Assembly (NCBI GenBank): GCA_028023455.1
Contig: JAQFVV010000442.1
Location: forward strand, 129,501 to 193,500
DNA: 64,000 nt
Reading direction: 5' to 3'
From: Epiperipatus broadwayi
Taxonomy: Eukaryota; Onychophora; Udeonychophora; Euonychophora; Peripatidae
The position numbers were made by a program, and so were the translations under genes. Below the pieces are notes generated by a model that saw only the letters and a program-made list of their open reading frames with translations, ran no database searches and was not told where the DNA came from. Below, piece after piece: positions 23,732-36,602 of the stretch. Positions within the stretch are counted from its first letter, which is position 1. Every line of letters begins with the position of its first letter.

Positions 23732-24262
23732 AATCTATTATTTTTTTTTTCTTCTTAAAAATTATATTTTTTGTTGTTATTCTTTTATTTTTTTTTTTTA
23801 TAATATTTATATTTTCTTTTTTCTCTCTTCTTTTCATAATATTTTTAAATTTTTATTTTTTTTTTTATTTTTCTATTTTATGTGATAATATATTTTATGA
23901 TTATTATTATAATATTTTTTTTATTTTTAATATATAAAAAAATTATAATTATATATTAATTATTGTTTTAGAAAGAAAAGAGAAGAAATTAATTGTTATA
24001 TTTTTATTTAAATTTAAAATAATAATAATTAATAACAATTAAATTTAAGATTAATAGAAAAAAGAAATTGTTAGTAATTATTTAATAATAATAAAAATAT
24101 ATATATATTTTTGTTTAATTATTTTTTTTTAATATTTTTTAAAAATTTGGATAATATTTTATATTTATTTTTTTTTTTTTTTTTTTTTTTTTTCTATATA
24201 TTTTATTATAACTTTTTTATTTGGTTTGTTGTGTGTGTTAGTTTTTTTTTTTTTTTTTTTTT

Positions 24263-24303
<41 letters not shown>

Positions 24304-24345
24304 TATTATTATTATTTATTTTTTTTTTTTTTTTTTTTTTTTTTT
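23655..24345 (+). repeat. Extreme T-rich low-complexity tract (~690 bp)
   Basis: Most bases are T on the plus strand, with homopolymers up to about 30, interrupted by A and few G/C. Just after it, 24348-24385 is G-rich (GGGTGGAAAGTG, GGAGGGGGGGGA). The poly-Phe readings in it are artefacts. It may be an old pyrimidine microsatellite or partly a sequencing or assembly problem. Confidence 0.85.
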
Positions 24346-24385
24346 AGATGGGTGGAAAGTGAGGAGGGGGGGGATGGTGGGGGTT

Positions 24386-26619
24386 ATAAGTGTTAAAAAA
24401 AATTATAAAAAAAAAATGTTAATGTTAAATTTTTATGAAAGTATCTCCATAATTCTCCTTATTATACTGGTTAATACCAAGATTTTTTGATGACTGTTAT
24501 TTACTCTATATAAATTTTCTTTATTTGCACATTGTTTATGTTTTTGGATTTTTCTCCTCAATCTTTCCTGCTCAAAATAATGTATGAAGCAGTAAGTCTA
24601 TTGGCATTTAGGTCTAACTAATCTAAGATTAGTTTTGAATAACAGGGTATACCTAATGTGGCTTTCCATATTAAAATAATAATTGTAGGGTTCAAGGATG
24701 ATTTTGGAGTATCTGCTCCTTGATCACATATAATTATTGTTATAAAGCAAACAAATGAATTATTAAAAAAATATTTCTGGAGTTCAAATACCATATTATT
24801 GTGTTTATATGCATTTTTTTAAAGAAATAATCACTTTAAATGTTATATGTCTTTGTGTGTATTCGAAGTTAAAACAAGTGACATCTTTACTGACTTTGTC
24901 ATACATTCAATATAACACTAAATAATTTGGCTTTTTAATATATTAATTATAGTAATATCTTACATTGTGTGAAATATAAAGGCTACTATATATATATAAA
25001 TATTTACAGTTATTACTATCAGTCATATAATTCTATTGCAACTCATTTGAAAAAATCTACATCACTTATTTTAATGCTAATGCAATCTTATTTCTCATAT
25101 TTAATTATTAGGCATTTTGCTAATAAAATCATGTTAGGTCAATTATTTTAGATTTGGTAAACCCAATTAGTGTTGTTTTGATGATTATCAGCAAGAAACT
25201 ACAACTGAATTTTGCAATTATAGACTATTAATTTATATTTATTACTTTTGTTATTAATATTTTACATCTCTAGTAGTGAATTTGATATTATTTTTATTCC
25301 ATTCAGTTTGAGGAGGTTAGAATAGGTATTTGTATTGCTAATTATTTGATTACTAAAATGGAAAATAGTGTTTGGAAAAAAATGCCTTTGTTAAAATATA
25401 TATATATTATGCCTGATATTGCCATTTTTATCTCAAACAATTATAGAAAAAGTATAACCCTATATGGTATATTTGAAACTGTAGAAGTATATGATGTAAC
25501 TTAAAACTTTTGATCTACCACTGATGGTGATTTGGCAATCAAAACAATGAAAAAATTAATCAATAAGAAATTATGGTAATAATTCTATCAAATATAATTT
25601 ATTATATTGCATTCAGTAAAACAATGAAGTTAATAAATATTTTCTTAATAATTTCAAAATGCAAATTAGATTTTTTTGCAGGAGTGATGAATCACTTTTT
25701 TTGATTGTTTTGAGGAGGGGAAAAATAAAATCATAGGTGTATTCAATTTTTAGGGATTTTTTTTTTTTTATTGCTTTTATTTAACACTCTTACTGTCATC
25801 AATTATCTTTTTATGAATTACTTTTTGAATTATTGTATTTTCTAAAAGACTGCTTAATAAATTCACTAGTAATATATATCTTTAATTTTTTATGGATTAA
25901 TTTTTTCATTGTTTTGTTTATTAAAGTGACATCTAATGGTAGATCATGGAATCATGAGCTCTGTTTATCATTTTCAATTCATCTAGCTTATTGCTGGTTT
26001 CTTTGGACTAAATATAAAATTGAAATGAATACATATTTTGTCATGCAAAGAATATTTTTTGAATATAGTTAAAAATTACATTTTTTATTTAAAACAAAAA
26101 TAATTACATATTTTCAATAATGTAGATATTAATTAAATTATACAATGAACTTTTTTTTTGCTGTGTATTTATTACAATAATATATTAAAAAATGATCATT
26201 TAAAAAAAATGTACTTCTGTTGAAATATCTTGGGTAATTAGTTGTTTTGATGGTTTGATTGTATCAACAGAAGATTTTTTTTGTTTTTGTTTTTTTACAT
26301 ACACTTTTCGTTATTTATTAGATTTTTTTTTTTTACAAAACATTTTACAGTTCTTGTTTTTATTTGAGGGAGGGGGGGGGGATCTTGTCTTTTTTATTTT
26401 TAAAAATAACTAAAATAAAAATAAATGAAAACACTTTTTTTGGATTTTTGTGCCCATATTTTACACTTTTTCAATCTCCAAAATTACATAAAATATATTG
26501 CTTTATATAAAGCACTATTTTTAGCTGATCTCAAAATTATATCTGCCTGTAAAAATGATATGCTGGGACATTATCACCAACATTTCTTTTACATTAAAAA
26601 CTGGTGCTTTAAAATAAAT
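24386..26619. other. Sequence downstream of the ABCG5-like gene
   Basis: No gene recognised. The part next to 26620 is the probable 3' untranslated region of the minus-strand transporter gene. A G run lies near 26374. Confidence 0.5.
26359..26364 (-). promoter_or_regulatory. Possible poly(A) signal of the ABCG5-like gene
   Basis: The plus strand reads TTTATT, so the minus strand reads AATAAA, about 255 bp past the stop codon. Another occurs near 26393. Such hexamers are frequent by chance in this composition, so the call is tentative. Confidence 0.25.
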
Positions 26620-26956
26620 TTAATCTCTAAACTTTTTAGTAATAAAAAAAGGCATAGGTATGGAGTATGTTAATAAGGTTATAAAAAACATTCCTATAGG
26701 AAATACAAAACAAATACCAAAATTATCAGCATAATTTAATTGTCCAAACTTGTAAATCTCATTAAGATATACATTTCCATTTGGAAATCTACAATGTTTA
26801 GCAGTGTTTACAGTACTACAATTCTGCAAGAAGAGTTCTGAAAATACACCAAAGTAATTATCATGAAATTCTTGATACTGCAAACTTGCACCAGCATAGC
26901 GGTAGAGTAGGATATAACTCAAATTGTATAGCCAATCATCTAAGCTTTGTAAGCTC
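26620..26956 (-). CDS. ABCG5: ABCG5-like terminal exon: extracellular loop, TM6, stop
   Basis: This terminal exon is 337 bp: 1 base completing Arg (AG/G), 111 codons and a TAA stop at 26620-26622. It encodes SLQSLDDWLYNLSYILLYRY and AGASLQYQEFHDN, the re-entrant segment in front of the external loop. The loop has two Cys residues in NCSTVNTAKHCRF, where NCS is a possible N-glycosylation site. TM6 (CFVFPIGMFFITLLTYSI) follows, and the protein ends in ITKKFRD. The acceptor is TTCTTCTTTTAG. A methionine reading upstream of the splice site (to 26991) is intron. A minus-strand AATAAA lies about 255 bp downstream (26359-26364) and could be the poly(A) signal, though the region is so A/T-rich that this is weak. 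Confidence 0.88.
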
Positions 26957-27175
26957 CTAAAAGAAGAAATATATATATATTTATTTTGCAATGTTACATT
27001 ATGGATTATTTTATCACTAAAAAATATGATAATACATGAGATATGTTAATTATTATATAATAGTAATAATTTTTTTTTTTTTTGTAAAAACAGTTTACAA
27101 AAAAAAGTTTTTAAAGTGAGTTTTCACTTTCTATGGTGTTTTTATGTCAACTACATAAACTTTTCTGACACATAT

Positions 27176-29853
27176 TGAAGTGGTAAATCTGTGGTACATA
27201 TTTAACTTCACTGCCTGATGACATTACATACCTTTAAAGTAGGGTTTGAACCTGTTTATGTGTTTATTTGGTCATCCAGGAATGTTAAGCATGCACATAT
27301 ACACATATCACTTCCACCTTGTTTATTTAAGAAAAAGGTTATGTGTAACCAGTTAAATTATTATTTTAGCTTAAGTATATTTTATTTTCAAGCTTGTAAA
27401 TTTCCTTCATTTAAATAATTGTGTATGTGGTATATGTATTACAGATATAAAAATAAATACAATTAATGTAGAGCTAAAGCAATGCCAGAAATTCTAAAAA
27501 AATATTATTACAATTTTAAAATGTCAAAAATATGTTTAAATAATCTGCTTTCTGGAACGTATTGTTTACATCTTCCAATATTGCTAAATTTCAAGTATAG
27601 GAGGAGCAGAAGTTCTCGGAACGTGCAAAAGGAGTTAAAAGGACTCTTCTCTCTGGTATTTGTGTAGAGAGTGGTAATAAAATGGACTGTGAGTAAAAGG
27701 AATTTGCCTCCCTGATCTTAAATCGCCTCTGTCCTGCCTCCCTGCTATGCCATCGCTGCTTGAAACTGTTGTGCTTAATTTTAAAAGAATATTGGAAGAT
27801 GCCTACCATTATTTTATTAATATTGTGCCTTCATGTCCAAACTTTGTGTAGTTATCTTAAATGGCTGCCATAAATAATAAAGGTAATCCGTTTTGCCGAA
27901 GAATAAACTCTTAATTTTCCTCACTTCATTTCTGTCCTAAATCTTAATTGTAATCAGAATGTAACTTTTATTTATTTGGTAAATGACTGTAAACTAATTA
28001 TCATTAAATTTATGATTTTCTCTTAAGTTTTCAACTCGTTCTTTGAAACGCTAAGCACAGAATTATGTACTTTAAACCTATCATTAGTTTTTAAAGTTTC
28101 ACACTCTAATTATTTTATTTCATGCGGCAAAACTTATTTTAAATATATCTCTTATTAAATTAGTTTTAGTATGCTAATGTTTTAATCTAGCGAACTTATA
28201 TTATTTCAATCATCATTCCAATATTTTGGAATGTTTAATTAGTTTAAATGTAAAATTTCTTATTGAACGCTGTTCGCTCGGTTAAATATTTTGAAATTAT
28301 GGTTAATGGCGGATTGTTTAAAAATCATATCACTATCGATATTTAAATGCAATTTATGTTCTTTTAATAAACTTGATTATTAATATACTTAATAACTATT
28401 TATTATTTATATGCCATTAAGAGTTAAATTGCTTATAATGTATTGTCGTTTAAAATACTTGGACTTGTTAAATAGGAAAATAATATTTTTCCCTCTTCTA
28501 TATTCGACATCCTAAATTTATTAAAGTTATACGTACGATGCTGAGTGGGTTATTATTTTATCATGGCGTTACGCATGCTATTATTGCTTTATATAAGCTT
28601 AAATTATTTCATTAGTCATTGAAGACTTAAGCCATATTCGCGTTGCTTACTTATGATAGCATTTAAAGAATTATATTTTGCTTTATCATATTTACTCATC
28701 CGAAATCCGGATTTTCTTCACGTAACTCGTATAGGAATGAAGTTTGATATAACCGATCTCAAGATAAGCATTAGAGTATTAAGGCTCTGCATGTGACACG
28801 TTGGAGGGCGTGCCATGGAATCCTTACCACTCATATTTTCGAATATAGCCTTGTGATAAATACAAGCGGAATCATATATGTGATAAAGTCTTCCAGTCTA
28901 AAGACGGACATCTTCTCCATTTTACGCTATTATTATAAGTCAGCACTGCGAGTTCGTTTATGTATAGTTCTCATATTAACTATAAGACGTAGCGCAGTGA
29001 TGTTTGTAAACCACTCATTTTATAATTAGTCGAATATTTTAGGATTGTCATAGTAAAGTTAATTTAGGCTAACCCATTCCTCATTTGTACAGGTCCAAAT
29101 ATGCTCATAAACAATAAATTGTTAAGTATCATATCAAGAGTAAAACTCTCTTTAGAGATGAATTTGTAAACACCCTTATCATTACTTTAAAGTAATGGTT
29201 ACAGCATTGATAACATTGATTTATTATTATCTATAACTTATTAGCATACTAAATCAGTTGCTTATATGCAAAGTAAACCGCATTAAATCTGTGCTATGTT
29301 TTTCTAATGTAAATTAAATTGTTTATATTTATTAAATTATTATGTTTTAATAATTACTCATTCGTTTGTGTCTTACTGAATCTCATTCATTGAATTCCAT
29401 TTAATATTTATAAATAATATTAATCTTATTTAGAAGTTATAACATTATCTTAAATAAACATTTATCTCTGAGTTATTCTGTCTTTGCTCATTCTGGATGG
29501 ATACTAATTTTATAATTCATGTTTCTTTTGCAATGCTAGCTGTGTGCAATTTATTTAGTCTTATAGATTTTCCTTTATATAAGATATTTGATTGAGCCAA
29601 GATTTGATATTATTTATTACATTAATTACCCTATAGATCTCGTGTTTCTCTGCTGTGTCTCTGGGACCAGAATGAATGAAATTTCAGGTTATCATCAGAA
29701 GTGTTGTTTATAAAGTTATAGTTTTAGAGAAGAGCAAATAGGGCAGAATTCATGATTGCTCCTGACCTGTGTATCTCAGGCATGAGTGGATTTAGGGTAC
29801 TTTTGCTTAGATTCTAAACCTTGTTAAATTAACATACAATTCTGACCGATACA
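27176..29853 (+). mobile_element. Solo LTR of the giant-LTR superfamily (2678 bp)
   Basis: The right end, ACAATTCTGACCGATACA, matches the LTR ends at 6983, 13981 and 34678. About 60-200 bp before it, CTCGTGTTTCTC and TTTTGCTTAGATTCTAA match the same positions of the 3.7-kb LTR (CTCGTGTTTCTC, TTTTGCTTGGGCTCTGAA). The left end begins TGAAGT...ACTTCA, a hairpin like those of the other two, and ATAT flanks both sides (27172-27175 and 29854-29857). The left end was chosen from these rules. No internal region or second LTR is present, so it is read as the product of LTR-LTR recombination. It lies in the last intron of the transporter gene. Confidence 0.65.
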
Positions 29854-30412
29854 ATATATAATTGTACACCTGAAAAAATACACAATAATTGCAAAGTTAT
29901 ATTTTATCATTTAAATACCATCAAGTTTAATTCATGATAAATAATTTACAGAATTAAAACTAAATATTCTCAATTTTTATATAACCTATATCTCCATGTT
30001 AGTTACAGAAAGACAACTGTTATCTTGATAATAAGTTTCTACTGTTTCAAAATATATATTGCACAACTTAATATTGTAAAGAGTTAATTTTCATTTATGA
30101 TATAGCTCTAAATATTAAAATACTAGAATTAAATTGTATTAGGTGAATAGATTGCTAAGCAATGATCAGGAATTGCTTTATTAACATTCTTTACACATAC
30201 ATACAAACAATATATGCATACATGGGAGATGATCATCTGGCTTTCATTGTTAAATAGAAATAAAATAAAAAACAGTTTAAGTAAATACTATGATAGAAAT
30301 ATTTAAAAAGTTGTGTTGTAATTTATTTTGTGTATGTGTGTGTATGCTAATAAAATAAATATATTAAAAAATTATTTTATTTTATTTGATAATTAAAATT
30401 TAGAAAACAGAA

Positions 30413-30605
30413 TATGTAATATATAGGTTATATGAGCACAGACTTTCAGATGACCCACCACTCTCCACACTATCTCATAACACTGATACACTTGAACACA
30501 TATCTTTTCAACATATATGTATTTAAGTGTATCAGTGTTATGAGATAGTGTGGAGAGTGGTGGGTCGTCTGAAAGTCTGTGCTCATATACCCTATATATT
30601 ACATA
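30413..30605. repeat. Near-perfect foldback (palindrome) of ~190 bp
   Basis: The left arm (about 30413-30500) and right arm (about 30513-30605) are inverted copies with very few differences; for example ACTATCTCATAACACTGATA on the left pairs with its complement on the right. The loop is about a dozen bases. The right arm is repeated in direct orientation at 30980. Confidence 0.9.
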
Positions 30606-31120
30606 TATAAACACAGGTATATAATAAGTCTGTGTGTTTCAGTTATTACATAGTAGAGATGTCTGCCCATCTCTTGTACATGTATTAAATGGGTTATGTC
30701 CTGTACACCAGGGATCAGATTAACTTTAGGTCAACATGGGTGTGACAAGAATCTCAGCCTTAGGGTGGCCTTTGAGCATTCCATCATCAGATTTTCAATT
30801 GTATGGATGGTTGAAGAGTTGGAGTGTGGAGTAGATTGAAGCCTGTCCATTAAAGTATGAGGATTGGCTATCTTAATATATATCTGAGCACTTATAGCAT
30901 ATATGGGTAGAGATGGTAATCTGGACCAACAGATGATTGCTGGTTTAGCATGAAATACGTGTACTGGTAATTATTTAGCTTTTCAACATATATGTGTTCA
31001 AGTGTATCAAGTGTTATGAGATAGTGTGGAGAGTGGTGGGTCGTCTGAAAGTCTGTGCTCATATATCCTATATATTACATATATAAACACAGGTATATAA
31101 TAAGCCTGTGTGTTTGAGTT
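30504..31120 (+). repeat. Foldback-family cluster with a ~140-bp direct repeat
   Basis: The stretch starting TTTTCAACATATATGT occurs at 30506 and at 30981 and runs on in both through GATAGTGTGGAGAGTGGTGG, CTGAAAGTCTGTGCTCATAT and ATAAACACAGGTATATAATAA. Between the copies, 30860-30950 is the inverted counterpart of the centre of the element at 47.5-47.8 kb (GGTAATCTGGACCAAC against AGTCCAGATTACCATC). This is several copies of one element joined or nested. Confidence 0.8.
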
Positions 31121-32000
31121 AAAACAGAATATTGTAATTATTTTAATTTCAAATTTGGAAAAATATTAATAATTAAATAGTGTTATTTTTTTATGTTTTA
31201 AAAAAATCACGATGAGAGTTTATATATAAGTAAAACTGTTGCATAATACCAGTTAATGGAGAATAGTTTTTTAGGATTCATAGAACATAAATTGTATCAT
31301 AAGCCATAGTAAGAGAGCAGAGATTGTTGAAAAATGATTCACAAGATGTACATTGATAAAGCGTAAGTAATTATTAATGTGATGTCTGATATTTTGTAAA
31401 GCTTCAAATATAATGCTAAAAAATTACTTATTGAGTTTACTATAAAACTCGTTTTTCTAAATTATTTTTTGCTTTCAAAATTGTACTGATATATGTGTTT
31501 AAATTACAGAAAAAAAAATTAACTAAATAATTTTTATGACTTTCTTTATCTTCTAAAATAAGCCAATAATATATAACTATAATTAAAAGAGTGTTTTTAA
31601 CTAGATTTATAGTGATTAAGTAATATTTTTTTACATGTTACATTAAATATTGTAGTTAATTGAAAATAAATTATTTGTTATATTTAATTCATCTAAATTT
31701 GTTTTTTTAATTTCAATGAATTTAATAAAGTCAACACATCGCATCACGTATTGTCTTATTTTTCAGATTTATTTTTTTTTTTGTTGTTATATTTTCAAAA
31801 AGAATTAAGTTTTATTTTCTATTCTCACTTTCTAATTTTTACAAATTTCTTTGAAGACAATAATTCAACAAACAAAATTAGTTTTACAACTAAACAATTA
31901 ATTAATAATCAAAAATAAGCAGAAGTAAATACTCAAATACAAAAGGTTTTATTTTATTTTATTTTATAGGCTATAAAAATGTTTCTAGATAAATAAATAA

Positions 32001-34678
32001 TGAAACAGTAAGATTCGAGTTCGAATCTTAGTTTCATCTCAGTTCTATTGTCTTTTACCCACTCCTCTATCCCACCTAAATTTAAACCCTAAATATTGGA
32101 CTGTGTGCATATAACAATACTAGATATATATGTAAACATTTGTTAAATATGCCGTGTGTAAATATTAAATTAAATAACATAATTTAAATAATTTGTTAAA
32201 TATATAACATTAAAATTCCATCACATAAATAATTATTTAGGTCAATTTTATGTATAATATTTTTGTTGATAAACTTTAAAATCTGTTATAACTTATAAAT
32301 GTATAAATATACAAATATAGAAATTTCCCATGTTTATTTAAAATTTCAAAGTCATAGTGGGTGGGGAGAGACAATAGAATACTGAAAAATATTCCTAAAA
32401 GCTTTTTAATTAGTTTTTAAAGTAAAGTAAAATCTGTGTTGCAATCAGGTTAGGAGTAATGTACAAAAATAAAGTACAGAATAAAACTCAGCCAGATTAA
32501 AAATACAAACATAACATGTGCTGCTAATGCATCAATTTACCTGAGGCTACTGCTTAGTGGACCTGAGAGACCTTGACTACATCATGTCAGATGGATCCAT
32601 AAGATAGGGAATAGAAAAAAGAAAAGATATAAAAGGTTCTTGTTCTGATTATAAGCTGTTCTATGCTGAGTTCTATGCTATGCTATTCTAGAATGCTGGG
32701 TTTGTTTTATATTACCATGACTGAGGAGTAGGCATGTGCTATTTTCCTCTGGGGAATGGTAAGTATGCTGAATCTCCTACTTGCTCTACAATGAACTGAT
32801 TGATAGTCCTTACTAAAATCTATACACTGCTGCCTGTTAAAATGCTACTATTAACCAAAATCTTGAAATAAACTGTCAGAGAAAGCTGCTGCTTATTGTT
32901 AAATGGACCATAAAGGATCACTCGTCAATGTGCACATTTCACTGAATTCAATGGTAATCAGTACCCAAAATCTTTAAAAACTTTCACTCCTTAATCTAAA
33001 GCTATAGCTTATATATAAAATCGGTATTTTTTATTTTTCTTTTACTTATGTAAACACTGTTAAAACTATATTAAAATATATTAAGAATCTGTAACTATTT
33101 AAAATATTAATTAACAACTGATCTTTCCCTTTTGTCTTGGGTATCCATTTTATTATTATTTATTTATATAACTGATTTCATGCCTAGATAATTTCTGACT
33201 GGCTCACTAGTTTTATTAAATGTTATAATTCATCATCTTTGCCAAAATGAGTAAAATTATCAATATAATATAATAATAATAACCTCATTTTGCATTAATA
33301 AGCTGCCAGCTCAAGAATTATCCATCCTTATTCTTAAATGATCTAATTAATGGATGCATTCTCATAATGTCATATTACTATGCTTCCCAGTATTATTATG
33401 TATTAAAATAAGTTGCCATGACTATAGAGATGTATCTGACATTTAATATTAGTTAAGGAATGCAAGTGTACCACAATTTGTTGTGGGCAGATTTGTCAAA
33501 TTAGCAATAGAAATAAGATAGAATTTTAATCTCCTTTTTTTTATTATTAATAGGTTTATATTTAAGTTACTTATGCCAACAAACCAATATCTGGTTATGT
33601 GAGGGCTTGCAAGTAAAATAACTCGTAAATGTGGGCTTTGGAAGTGAATCATCATTTTTAAGCACATTTAAATATATATAAAAGTATGTTCCATAAGTGA
33701 TAGGTGTTATAGCTTAACAATGCATATTCTTTTTTAAAGCCATGGAAATTGCTGGATACTTATTTTCAAAGGTATCATTCTGTTCCCATACAGGAGGGCA
33801 TATTTAGAAGTTCCCATGGATAGCTGAGTCCATCATGTGGTAGGGTAATAACAACAGCAGAAGTCATGTACACTCGAACCTGCTTATATGACCGGTCTCA
33901 TAGGGTCCCAGGCACAAAGCCTACCCATGAGTTTTATATTTCCCCTATGGCTTCATTGTATCACAGTTTACTCTTTAATTATTACATGGCATCTCTACAC
34001 ATACTGCCTCTCGTCTACTTAATTATCTTCTTCTTGTATGCTTATGATTACATTTTCCAAGTCTGTTATGTTCTCTGCTCTCCAATAACAGGCCCCTAGA
34101 ATTAATTATATGGATAAAACTTTAAGTGTATAATCTGTTGCTAAGGTGAGTAGATTCACTGCCACAAACATTATTAACTATTTTACCTTGCACTGTAACT
34201 GATATGATTAATATAGGCATGAAATAACTCTTAGATTTCATTAATACCTAAAGGGTCAAATCAAATAATTAAAATATTACCAACATAATTTAATTTCATA
34301 TTAGGATTCTCAGAAATTACCAAACTCAAAGCATGTAACTGAACTTTATGTTAATATTAAATATACATCTGTATCCATATGTCTGTTTTTTAATGCCTTA
34401 TATCCATGGTATCTCAACTCACTAAGTAGTCATGTATGAAAATTATGCATGAATATAGTAGTAATAAGAGTCCCTTGCATCTCCCTGATCCCCATGGCCT
34501 AAAAAATGTTTACTATTGTGATGGCAGGTGCATTGTCCCATAGTAGTATATTGTGGAATCGATCTACTAGGTTCAAACAATCACTGCAGGCCCTGAACCC
34601 ACCTGTTGTGCTGCTCTTCAAATGTGGTGGTTGAATTGTGCAAATAGTTAGTGAGGCATACAAATTCTGACTATTACA
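32001..34678 (+). mobile_element. Solo LTR of the giant-LTR superfamily (2678 bp)
   Basis: It starts TGAAACAGTAAGATTCGA and folds back (AAGATTCGA with TCGAATCTT, then TTTCA). It ends CAAATTCTGACTATTACA. ATAA flanks both sides (31997-32000 and 34679-34682), a 4-bp target duplication of the same size as the complete element's. The start shares its first eight bases with the complete element, while the bodies are strongly diverged, so it is another family of the same lineage. No coding sequence is apparent inside. Confidence 0.75.
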
Positions 34679-34682
34679 ATAA

Positions 34683-36600
34683 TAATTCTTTCAACTATTT
34701 ATATTTTTCATAAATATTTTAATAAAGCACAACTTTTTTAAAAATATTAAAATTGAACTCACAATTGTTATAAAAGTCAACAAAATATTATAGGAACAGT
34801 TTTTATAGGATGAGTTTCTATTTCACTTTTTTTATGATGTCAATAAAGATTTATTTGACTAATTTACTATTAAAAAGTTAATAAAATTTAATAAAATCCA
34901 AGTGATATTACTTATTTAGAAATGAATATTTAATAATTTTGCAAAAAAAAAGATAAATATATTATATATAAACTTTTTTTTCATGATTGTAACAAAAGTC
35001 AATTGCAATATAAAAGCACTAGCATTTTTATTTTTATTTTTGAAAAATATATTTTGCCTTCTTAATTTTCATTGGTTTTAAACACATTTTTTTTTGTTTT
35101 GTTTTTTATCTCTAGTAGCTCCTAACATATTGTAATTAAAACTAATAATTTACAAAAAACACTTTTAATTAAATTTTTTATTGTATAAATTCAAATTAAG
35201 TCCAATTATTATAAACAGAGATTATTGATCTCAATGTCTTCTGACAGTTAATGAAATAAATATTTGAAATGTTAATATTTGTAATAAAAGAAATATATTC
35301 ACAATTACTATTATAGCTTTAGAAATAAAATATCTACAGGATCTCTATATAAATGCACACATATTTACTCTAATATTTAATTTTAGATGCAAATATAATA
35401 CAAATGAGTGGCAACATTCAACAAAGTTTTAAGCAAAATAAAATCAGCCTACTAAACTACATATATGTATAGGCATAAATTGACATAGCTACACATACCT
35501 TTATTTTCATTAATTTATAAATATATTATCTAAATGATAGTTTCAGAGTGATAAATATTTCTTAAATTTTTTTAAAAAACAAATTAATTCTTTAGAAGAA
35601 AGATTGATTTAACATTTACCTAAACTAAATCTTGAATATTTAAAACTACATTTGTTATTTAAAACTCTAGAGAAATATTTATAAAAATCAAAGTGACTTA
35701 GATTTATCTTTTATTTGAGCAATAACTGAATCTCCTATAACTTTCTCCTCATTACTGTTTAATAGCATTTATCAATTCAGGGGCATATCTTGTACATATA
35801 TGTCAAACTTATTCTAAAACCAAAGTAAGTATTATAAAATATAAACATAATGCAGAGTTAACCTTGAAATATGCAATAAAATATTCAAAACTGTATAAAT
35901 TAAATTACAAATTAACAGATATATATATATATATTGATACAAAGATTTTCACGGGTTGCATATATAAAAGACATATTTTGCGAGTTTATCTGTTAAAAAA
36001 TTTAAATATTGATATACCGATGTTATATATATATATATATATGTATTGCTGGCTTGTGGTAACTAGAGTATTTTTAAATTTGGTAAATTGTTATTATTCA
36101 TAAACTAAGTAAAATTGTTATCTTAAGTCCCTACCATGGCTGAGAAAAGATTATTTTAAATATGTAACTAGGATTAATTTATGCATGTACTTTTTTAACT
36201 TTGAACATGATGAAAAATGGCTCTTTTATAGTTTATGAGTGAAATATACTGCTGATAGTTTTCCAAATATTCAGTAACAATTGGGTTTTTACATTCAGGG
36301 TAGAATCTATATTAAACTTCATTAACTTCCACATTTGAAAAATAAGTCTATCATAGTTGCAATGTCATATATATATGGCTAGTTAGCATGAGACTGTAGT
36401 TGGTTCAGCTGATAGAACCAAAGTTCTCTAGTGGTTTAGTAATGCATGGCAATTGGTTCCAATGCATGAAGAGGTTTCTTGAAATAATGATAAAAATTAA
36501 GGAAAATTTTGGCATATGGCAAGCAGACACAGCAAAGAATAAATTTTTTTTCTAGAACTGATAATCTTTTTTTTTTTTTTTGTAAATCATATTTTTAATA
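34683..36600. other. Intron sequence, A/T-rich
   Basis: Part of the 13.2-kb intron. No element recognised apart from short TA runs (35919 and 36026). Confidence 0.5.
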
Positions 36601-36602
36601 TA

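Noticed and set aside
23659-24347. Two poly-Phe ORFs as membrane proteins
   Set aside because: They are homopolymeric T runs read as TTT; no composition or motif of a real protein.
28793-29029. 78-codon plus-strand ORF
   Set aside because: It lies inside the solo LTR at 27176-29853 and has no family features.
30413-31120. CRISPR-like array from the repeated GATAGTGTGGAGAGTGG words
   Set aside because: Only two or three copies in mixed orientation in an animal genome; they are transposon copies.
27176-34682. The two 2678-bp LTRs as 5' and 3' LTR of one element
   Set aside because: Their lengths are equal by my boundaries, but their sequences do not align and their target duplications differ (ATAT versus ATAA).
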